A stretch of DNA of 10,765 nt from NCBI GenBank assembly GCA_035534995.1, contig DATLQX010000028.1, positions 1-10,765 on the forward strand, written 5' to 3'. Positions 1 to 7,300 of this stretch are shown here, piece after piece. A program made the translations under genes and the position numbers. Source of the stretch: JANWHV01 sp035534995 (GTDB lineage Bacteria > Chloroflexota > UBA5177 > JANWHV01). Under the pieces are notes generated by a model, which saw only the letters and a list, made by a program, of their open reading frames with translations, did not search any database and was not told where the DNA came from. Each line of letters opens with the position of its first letter. Position 1 is the stretch's first letter.

Positions 1-8
1 TCACTCAT
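1..8 (-). CDS. Start of a downstream gene, cut by the left window edge
   Basis: Reading leftward on the minus strand, an ATG at 8-6 is preceded by GGGAGG at 20-15, six bases from the start codon, which is near-ideal spacing for a ribosome binding site. Only the first codons (ATG AGT) are visible, so the product cannot be named. It would lie about 130 bases after the stop of the 1388-residue protein and on the same strand, so it may be a third gene of that operon. A competing reading is an ATG at 27-25, but that frame stops after eight residues at position 1, which makes the ATG at 8 the better choice. Confidence 0.5.
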
Positions 9-45
9 CCGTGTCCTCCCAACTCATACCGTGCGTCCGCTGCAT

Positions 46-146
46 CCGGGTGTGATCGGCATTCCGCGCCGCACCCGGCCTCAGCCGGTCCGTATCCTTC
101 CATCCGGTCTCAGCCGGAGGCCCTCCCATGGTCCGGTCCTATTCGG
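46..146. repeat. Four CCGG-type dyads spaced 29 bases apart
   Basis: Units begin at 46, 75, 104 and 133, each exactly 29 bases after the last. The two central ones are CCGGCCTCAGCCGG (75-88) and CCGGTCTCAGCCGG (104-117), identical at 13 of 14 positions. The outer two (46-59 and 133-146) keep only CCGG at the left and a degenerate TCGG at the right. The central units can form small hairpins: CCGGC/GCCGG with a 4-base loop, and TCCGG/CCGGA with a 6-base loop. The last unit overlaps the stop codon of the long gene at 139. No U-tract follows, so they do not look like intrinsic terminators. The outer units are weak and the even spacing could partly be chance. Confidence 0.4.
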
Positions 147-3100
147 GAATCAATACATCCACCACCTCGGCGTAGACCAGACGCCGCTGTTGGGGGGCGG
201 GAATGAAGGCGATGTTGGCCGCGATTCCCTGAGCGGCATTGGTGCCGGGATACAGCTCATACTCGCGGATCACCAGGCGGAGCGGGGGCAGCGGCTTGGG
301 CAGAGCCGGGATGCGGAACTCGCGGGTGCGCCAGAGGGCACCGTTCGTGGTCGCTTCGGGCCGCAACTCCTGATAGGCGCCCAGGATCCCAGTCCAGGCT
401 AGATCGGGATCGCTGTTCGGGCCGGCGCCGCTCTGTTGCTCCAGGCTGATCGTCACGATATTGTTGGTTTGGGCCGGCGCGGGGCCACTGACCGTGATCA
501 TCAGGAGATTGGGCAGTTCGGGATTGGTGGTGACCACCGCCAGACGGTTCGGGGTCAATTGGATGAAGTCGGCCAGGACCAGACGCGAGAGGTGCGCGTT
601 GGGAACCGAATAGGGTTGGTAACGGGCGAGCGCCAGGCGGACGAACGGGTAGTATGCCTGACCGGGATCCAGGCTGATGTCGCAGTACCAGAGACGGCGG
701 GTTTCGTCATAATTGACTAGATGGCCCGCCACCGAGACGGTCACGCTCGGCTGCTCGTCAATGGTCAGGTTGTTTCCTTCGGCCACCGCGTCGGGGAAGC
801 TGGCCAACGATGGAGTATAGGGGGTGGGGGCATTCCGTGAGCGCCAGAGTGGATCGAGTCCCCATTGCGTGTAGTGCGAGGGATCCAGCAGTGGCCGTTT
901 GAATGCCAGGGCATGAGAGAGCAGGCCAGTCAGGCGTACCTTGGACTTGAACGCGGTCGTTTGGTTCGGCAGCACGACCCCCAGCAGTTCATCGTCGCCC
1001 GAGGAATACCACGGGCGTTCCAGATAGATCCGCATGCCGCCCCCGATCCGCTCGGCGGCGATGCTCCCGTCCTTCTCGATGGCCGACCGGTGCGCGAAGG
1101 TTGGGATGACGTAGAGCAGGCTGGGCGCGGAAGGGCGCGCGGAGTTGGGGACGTGAATCACTCCGGAAGGCGGTACCGTGGTGAAGTCCGGGGCCAGCGG
1201 GTGCTCGGCGTTGGGTTGCACCAGGGAACCGGGGTCGCTGGAGCGAGTGATCAAGGTCGGATCGGCCTCCAGATCGGCGTCGCTGAAGGGGAAATATTCG
1301 CGGAAACGCGAGGTGGCGATGGCTGAGTAGGCAACCTGGCGATGCTTGGTGTCCTCAAACACATGCCAGAAGCGTTTGTCGCTATCCGATGTATACGGAG
1401 GATCGTGCGGATACTGGAGATGGGTAATCGCGGCGTCGATGGGAATCTTCGAGACATGGGTGTGCCGCGCCCGCACGGTAGGCGCGGGCTGGGCGGGGTC
1501 ATCGATCGGCTCGTACCAGCGTCCGATCAGGTCTAGATCGATCGTGCTCTTGCCGCTCAGGGGCATCGGCAGATCCATCAGGACGGCGTGCGTGGACCCC
1601 AGGTCGCGCTGGGCGTGAAACCGATCCGAGAAGCTGGGTTTGATCAACGGGTGCTGTACCGCGTGGATCAGGGTAAGCTCGCGGAAGGGGGTGAAAAGCC
1701 AGGCGGCGCCCAGCAGGGCGGCCGTTTGCCAGTTAACATTGGCCAGAGCTTCCCACGACTTATGGGGGCCGAGCTGGACCAGCCAGGGCTTGGCGGGCGC
1801 CGTTTTCCAGAGATTGGCCGGAGGGGTATTGAAGATCGAGGTTCGCGGATGCAACGGCGCCGCTTCCCCGACCCCTGGGCGCGGTTCCTCGACCCGCCCT
1901 TGAATGGCGACCGGCGGATGAGTGAGCAGCGGCACATGGTATTTGGTAACTCCCGCTTCATGGGTCCAACTCCAGGAGCCCAGGAGCGAGAGGGCGGCGG
2001 GCGGAAAATAGCAGCTGTAGCGCACGGTGACCATGTCGCCTTGCTCTAACTCCACGGTCAGGGCGCGGTGATCGGGATTGAATTCGGGGGCGACCGGCGT
2101 TTGCCCGTCCTGGATTCCCTTGACCAGCAGGCGGAAGGGGGCAAAGTCGGGCCAGGCACCGGAAAAAGGAATCTGTACGATCTGGCCGCCCGGCAACCCC
2201 AGGATTGTGGCGCCCGCGGCCAGCGGATCGGGGAGATAGGGGAGCGGCAGCTTATCAACATCGATCGGTTGCTGGTCATAGGGAGGGTTCGGATCCTGGG
2301 GCAGGGACACATCCCTGGCCACGATCAGGTCATACCAACTCGTGCCCGCGGGCGGCGGCCCATCGAACATCCCGTGCATCTCGGCCATAAGCTGGCTGGT
2401 TTGGGGCGCCAGGACGTGGCGCTCGGCGTACTCATTGTAGGCCGGTGACGATTGGGCGGTGAAATAGTGCTCCACTGTCTGATCGAAGTCGCTGCGGATC
2501 ACCAGCCGCTGCACCGATTCACCGGGAGACCCGTGGATCGACTTGCGGAGGTGCACGGTCGGAGGGGTAATCGGTTCCCAGCGGAGGAAGGGGGTGGCCG
2601 GCGACTTCACGGCGGGCAGCAGCGCCTCCGGGTCGTCCATCGCCACCCGGTTCCCCGCCAGATCCACGGCCCGCGCCCGCACCTGATAGGTGTGGCCGAA
2701 GCGGAGCCGCGGCAGCGACCGGGGGCGGGCAGCAAAACTGACCGCGAAGCCAAATTGGGTCGTGCTGGGATCCGTGGTGGGGGTGATTGGATTGGCGGTC
2801 GCGTTGTCCAGCGGGTCCATGGGCCGGGGAGCGGAAAGGCTCCAGCCGTTCCAGCGGAAAATCTGTTCGTGAATATAGAGCAAGTCGGCTGACCCGGCGG
2901 GATCCTGGGTCGTACCCATGGTGACAAAGCCTTCATCGGGAAAGGTCAGCTTGTGCTTCGCGGCGGGCGCCCGCTCGAAGGTGTAGGTGCCGTCGCGGAG
3001 ATTGAGTGAACGCCAGCTGTTGGTCGTGGTATCCAGGATGTCCATGGCGTAGCCGCGGACCAGATCATCGGCGAAGAGCGGCACCGGATTGGCCGCGCCG

Positions 3101-4305
3101 GCGGCGTCATTCTGCTGGCCAGCCTGGGTAAAGGTGCTGGCGAGCGCGGTGGCCCGCCCCGTGTGGATCAGCGAGATGCCGCCCGACCGCATGGCGGGGA
3201 GGCTGGTCTGGGTGTTCGCGCCGGGGGCCGCGGTCGTCGCGGCGGCCGTACTGACCGCGCTTTGCAGTTTGAGCGCCTGGCCATCGACATCTATTTGCAC
3301 CACTTCGAAGCGCGAAGGATCGCTCAGGAGCAGCATTCCCGCTTCCAGATCAGAGCCTTGGCCGAAATTGGCGCCGGGATTGGGCGCCGCCCGGAAGCCC
3401 GCTTTGTCGAGCAGGTAGTGGGTAAAGGGCCGCACGTCGGGCGCGTTGGCGAATTGCGAGGGGAGAATACGCACGGTCGTACTGTGCGGGTTGATGGGGA
3501 TACTCGGCTCGTAGTCCACCTCAAGCTCGATCGCCAACCCCAGCTTGGCCAGGAGAACTGGATAGTTCCCGAGCACGCTCACCATGTGATGGAAGTCGTA
3601 TTTCGTCTTCAGTTCCTCGGGGGTGGGCAGCGGTTGCGGGCTTCGCGATACGGCCTGGGAGACCGAGCGGTTGTAAAAGGACTCCACCTGGTAGTGCAAC
3701 CCTGGCGGGCTATGCAGGCTATTGAGCAAGGTAGGCGATATCCCACGGGCCCGGATCAGCTCTTTCCGGCTCGGCGGGGGCACCGCTTGGTGGCCGGCCA
3801 GGACGGTCTTCAGGGTCTTGGCGAAAGTCTCTTTCGCTCGCGCGGTGATATGGACCTCTCCGTAGATGTGATTGAAGACGTGGGTGCTGGGGAACTGGGT
3901 AGGAGTCTGATTCAGGGCTCGGATGGTGTCCAGATGGCGGCTCTTGATGTCGGCCTGGAGGGCGGCAATGGGAATCGAGCTGATCGATTTGTTCCGTTGA
4001 TCGGGGTAGACATACGACTCCACGGTGGTGGTGGGCGTGAAGAGGGCGGCCCAGAGATCGGGATCGGGATCCTCGCTCACCCGCGTCGCGTGCAGGGTGG
4101 GCCCGCCCTGGAACTGCACCGCGAAGCGCATGGCCTCCACGGTGTGCGGCCAGTGGAGGAAACTGGGGAACTCGCCCAGGACCGGCGTCCCACTGGTGAT
4201 CAGGCGGGGAGAGACGAACGCCGTGACCCGCAACTTGGCGCCCGGTCCCAGTGGACCCTGAAGGCCATTGGGCAGCGCCGTCCAGATGATAATCTGCTTC
4301 TTCAC
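139..4305 (-). CDS. Giant uncharacterised beta-rich protein, about 1388 residues, second gene of the pair
   Basis: I do not recognise this family. The GTG at 4305-4303 is chosen as start because AAGGA (4318-4314) lies eight bases upstream; an in-frame ATG at 4332 would overlap the previous gene and has a poorer ribosome site. The protein opens MKKQIIIWTALPNG and has no signal peptide or membrane segment. An Ala/Thr-rich, linker-like stretch lies near residues 349-406. Residues about 531-554 (YQVRARAVDLAGN) resemble a strand of a fibronectin-III-like or related Ig-like domain, followed by FLRWEPITPP at 573-582. Two aromatic-rich blocks look like conserved cores: GGGMRIYLERPWYSSG from about 1088, and YYPFVRLALARYQPYSV from about 1218. 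The C-terminus has RLVIREYELYPG and RRLVYAEVVDV. No catalytic motif is visible. The 13-base gap to the preceding gene suggests co-transcription and a joint function. Confidence is high that it is a gene and nil for a specific function. Confidence 0.9.
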   Translation of the reverse strand: MKKQIIIWTALPNGLQGPLGPGAKLRVTAFVSPRLITSGTPVLGEFPSFLHWPHTVEAMRFAVQFQGGPTLHATRVSEDPDPDLWAALFTPTTTVESYVYPDQRNKSISSIPIAALQADIKSRHLDTIRALNQTPTQFPSTHVFNHIYGEVHITARAKETFAKTLKTVLAGHQAVPPPSRKELIRARGISPTLLNSLHSPPGLHYQVESFYNRSVSQAVSRSPQPLPTPEELKTKYDFHHMVSVLGNYPVLLAKLGLAIELEVDYEPSIPINPHSTTVRILPSQFANAPDVRPFTHYLLDKAGFRAAPNPGANFGQGSDLEAGMLLLSDPSRFEVVQIDVDGQALKLQSAVSTAAATTAAPGANTQTSLPAMRSGGISLIHTGRATALASTFTQAGQQNDAAGAANPVPLFADDLVRGYAMDILDTTTNSWRSLNLRDGTYTFERAPAAKHKLTFPDEGFVTMGTTQDPAGSADLLYIHEQIFRWNGWSLSAPRPMDPLDNATANPITPTTDPSTTQFGFAVSFAARPRSLPRLRFGHTYQVRARAVDLAGNRVAMDDPEALLPAVKSPATPFLRWEPITPPTVHLRKSIHGSPGESVQRLVIRSDFDQTVEHYFTAQSSPAYNEYAERHVLAPQTSQLMAEMHGMFDGPPPAGTSWYDLIVARDVSLPQDPNPPYDQQPIDVDKLPLPYLPDPLAAGATILGLPGGQIVQIPFSGAWPDFAPFRLLVKGIQDGQTPVAPEFNPDHRALTVELEQGDMVTVRYSCYFPPAALSLLGSWSWTHEAGVTKYHVPLLTHPPVAIQGRVEEPRPGVGEAAPLHPRTSIFNTPPANLWKTAPAKPWLVQLGPHKSWEALANVNWQTAALLGAAWLFTPFRELTLIHAVQHPLIKPSFSDRFHAQRDLGSTHAVLMDLPMPLSGKSTIDLDLIGRWYEPIDDPAQPAPTVRARHTHVSKIPIDAAITHLQYPHDPPYTSDSDKRFWHVFEDTKHRQVAYSAIATSRFREYFPFSDADLEADPTLITRSSDPGSLVQPNAEHPLAPDFTTVPPSGVIHVPNSARPSAPSLLYVIPTFAHRSAIEKDGSIAAERIGGGMRIYLERPWYSSGDDELLGVVLPNQTTAFKSKVRLTGLLSHALAFKRPLLDPSHYTQWGLDPLWRSRNAPTPYTPSLASFPDAVAEGNNLTIDEQPSVTVSVAGHLVNYDETRRLWYCDISLDPGQAYYPFVRLALARYQPYSVPNAHLSRLVLADFIQLTPNRLAVVTTNPELPNLLMITVSGPAPAQTNNIVTISLEQQSGAGPNSDPDLAWTGILGAYQELRPEATTNGALWRTREFRIPALPKPLPPLRLVIREYELYPGTNAAQGIAANIAFIPAPQQRRLVYAEVVDVLIPE

Positions 4306-4313
4306 CGGCGGGT

Positions 4314-4318
4314 TCCTT
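4314..4318 (-). promoter_or_regulatory. Ribosome binding site AAGGA deciding the start of the second giant gene
   Basis: The stop codon of the upstream gene (TGA, 4321-4319) is followed at once by AAGGA, then eight bases, then GTG at 4305. The stop, ribosome site and start packed into 19 bases favour GTG over the overlapping ATG at 4332 and suggest translational coupling between the two giant genes. Confidence 0.7.
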
Positions 4319-7300
4319 TCAGGCGAACGCATTCAAATACCGATCCCAGTTTTCCGGACTCACCTGGTCCTTGAACTTCGGATCGTGATGAGAGCCGGCA
4401 AACTCCTTTTCCACCGAGACGTGGAAGCTGACGCTGAAGAAGAGAATGGAGATGCTCAAGGTCACGGTGGCCTCGCCCCAGACCTTGGTGTCCATGCCGT
4501 TCTTCTCGTAGTTCAAGGAGAGATGGAAATCGAGTGAGACACTGACGATATCCAGGACCGACACCTCGCCGTGCGCATCGACGAAGCCGCTGAGGTTGGT
4601 TTGATCCGGCGGTCCCTTTTGCAGCTTGAAATAGACGCCGGCCATGACCGAGATGCCGCCGCTGGCCACCCCGAGATCGATGGAGACCGAGGCCCCGAAC
4701 TCGAAGGATGCCTCGCATTCCTCCACTCCATCCATCCCAATGGTGATGCTGAAGTAGCCGCCGCCGCCAAAGAGCGAGACGGTGAGAAGGAAGGGCGCGT
4801 CCTTGGTGCAGAAATAGAAGGTGAAGTGGATAGGGTCGCCCAGGAAGGGGATGACCACCTTGGCCCCGAGACTGATGTTCTGCAGGCTGAAGATCCCCAC
4901 GCTCACGCTGGGCACGGCGACCGAGAAGCCGGCATCCACATGATCAGGCTCGATATCGAGAAACACCTTGATGGTCAGCCCCCCGACCGAGAAGCCGCCG
5001 GGGGGAATGATGTCCTTGAGATCGTTGACGAAGGCCAGTGGCCCCTGGAAGAGCACCTGCACGTTCTTGGGTACGACGCTGAGCTTCTTCCCGCTCTGCG
5101 CGGTAAAGTCCAGCGAATCGAAGGTGATCTGAATCACGTCCAGCAACTCGATCTGGAAGGAATCGAGATGGCCGGTGATCTTATACGATGCCTGGGCGGA
5201 GATCGGTAACTGGCCACCCGTGGGAAGCTGTGGGCTGATCGATGCCTGAAGTTCGGCGGTGACCATCAGCTTTTGCTTCCCATCGTCGGGCAGCGGGGTG
5301 AAAATACCCAGGGCCGGGCCGATCGTGGGATTCCAGGTGAGGGTGACATCGATCGAGGTGGGAAGAAGGGCCGCCAGTTGTTGTTCGAGCGGGGCCAACA
5401 GCGAAGTGAACTGCTGCTGGAGTTGGCTGATTTGCTGCATTACCTGCTGCTGAAGCTCTTGCTCCGCCGCGCTGAGTGAGCTGAGTTGCTGCTGGAGCGG
5501 CTGCAACTGTTGTTGCAATTGCTGCTGGAGGGTTTGCAACTGCTGGGTCAGGCTTCCCTGCGATGCCTGGTCGGCGGCCGAGAGGACCGGCTTTGAGACC
5601 ATCTGGGGGATGGAACTGAAATCACCGGCCGCCGAGGCCACCGCCTGGATGATCTTAAAGAGGTCGATGGCGCCGAGGATTTTGGCCGATTGGCCGCTAA
5701 AGAAATCCTGGATGAACGAGTTGTCCAGCACGCCGCTCGCGATCTTATCCACGCCGCCGCCGACCGGACCGAGCTTTCGCGAGAGGCCGGTGATGTTGAA
5801 GTTCGGAGTCACCACCCCTGGCGTGTTCCCGCCGCCGGAATTGCCCTGGCCGAAGAGCACGCTGGCGTTATCGAGCAGTTCCGCGTACACCTCGCCCAGG
5901 TTATTCGAGCCGCCAAGGTCGTTCTTCAAGAAGTGATCGCTCAGCTTGATTCGGGGGGATTGGCCGGAGTGCTGCAGCGCCTCTACCTGGGGGATGCGCA
6001 CGGCGGCGGTCGCCACCACGGGGTAGAAGGCAGGCTGTTGGCCCAGGGAGTCCGTATTCTTGGGCGGAATAAAAGCGTTGAACTCGATGTTCACCGCGTG
6101 GAGGGTGGTATCGCCGCGCTTGGTACTGGGGGCGAAGGCCATTTTCTGGCCGTTGGCGGGGCGGGTTCGCTTCCCCGGATCGTAGTCAGCTTCTACTTCC
6201 TGCATCGCCTGATGATTGTAGGCCAGTGACTTCTCGATGCTGACAAAGGCAAGGGGAGCGGTAAACTCGACCAGTTGCCCGTCGCCGTCTTTCCCCACCA
6301 GATGGAAGGGATAATCGAGCCCGCCTGACCGCACCCAGAAGGCATCCGTATCCTGGACTCCGTATTTGGCCTCGAAGGCGCCGTTGATTGGTTGCGGCGG
6401 ATCGAGATCGGGGGTGGTTTTGGTGGTGATCGTCACTTCCTTGAGCGGCATCTTGCGGTCGATGCTCTGCCCGTTTGATGGGTCGGTGATTCCCGTGGCG
6501 CCATAGGTCCGAGTGGGCTGCTGCACGATGATGAACAGCCGCTGGAAGAGAAAGGCCACGTTCCGCCCATTGAGGGGATAGAACTTCCGCTCGGTCACTT
6601 TCACCAACGAGGCATTGTGCCCAAAGGGGAAGAGGTAGCCTTTGTAGACCACCCGCACGTAGTGATCGCGCCCCATGGTGCCGCGGTGCTGCCACTCCTC
6701 CAGAGCCACCTGAGGCTTGAGCAGCGAGCCGTCCCAGGCGCCACGCATGTCCATCCAGGCGCCAAGGGCGGTGAGCATCAGCCGATCCACCTGGACGGGC
6801 AAGGGGTAATACTGGCGGAGCAACAGCTTGACCGGAGGAATGGGGCGTTTGATTTGGTGCGCCGTGGGCAGGACTGGAGGCACGACCGGAGTGATGATCG
6901 GGTTGAATCGCTTGTTTGCCAGCTTCTGGAATTGGACATGAAGCTGATATGGGGGGAAGGTCGAGGTGAGTTTCACCAGATCCGCCCGATCCTGCCCACT
7001 GAGCGACATGCGGAAGGGCACGTTGTCGTGCAGGCGCGTGCTATCGGCCAGATCCGGCGACCACACGGCGCGGATCGTCCGGTAGGGCGCCCCGGAATCC
7101 ACCCCCTTGCCGTTGACGATTTGGTCGCGGGTGACGGTATAGGCGGTGCCGCCACCGCCCGACTGGAGTTGGTACACGTAGTGGCCATCGTAGAGCTCAT
7201 GTTGGTCCGGATGATTCGCCACCGGAAGGCGCACTCCCAGCCGGGTATGCCAGAGCTCGGTCCGCCCGTTGAAGGTTACAGGGCGGAAGCTATGCACCCA

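Noticed and set aside
75..118. Intrinsic terminator after the second giant gene
   Set aside because: The hairpins have only 5-base stems, and no run of U follows on the minus-strand transcript.
46..146. CRISPR array
   Set aside because: The conserved units are 14 bases or shorter and degenerate, with about 15-base gaps and only four copies. No cas gene is nearby.
4305..4332. ATG at 4332 as start of the second giant gene
   Set aside because: It is possible, but would overlap the upstream gene by 14 bases and lacks a well-spaced ribosome site. The GTG at 4305 has AAGGA eight bases upstream.
3163..4374. A 403-codon plus-strand open frame
   Set aside because: It lies antisense to the second giant gene and the end of the first. 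Its product is Arg/Gly-rich with no domain sense, as expected for the reverse frame of a GC-rich gene.
4319..5272. Outer-membrane beta-barrel or autotransporter translocator
   Set aside because: The strand pattern is suggestive, but a soluble charged tail follows and the terminal aromatic beta-signal is absent. I therefore do not call it as a barrel.
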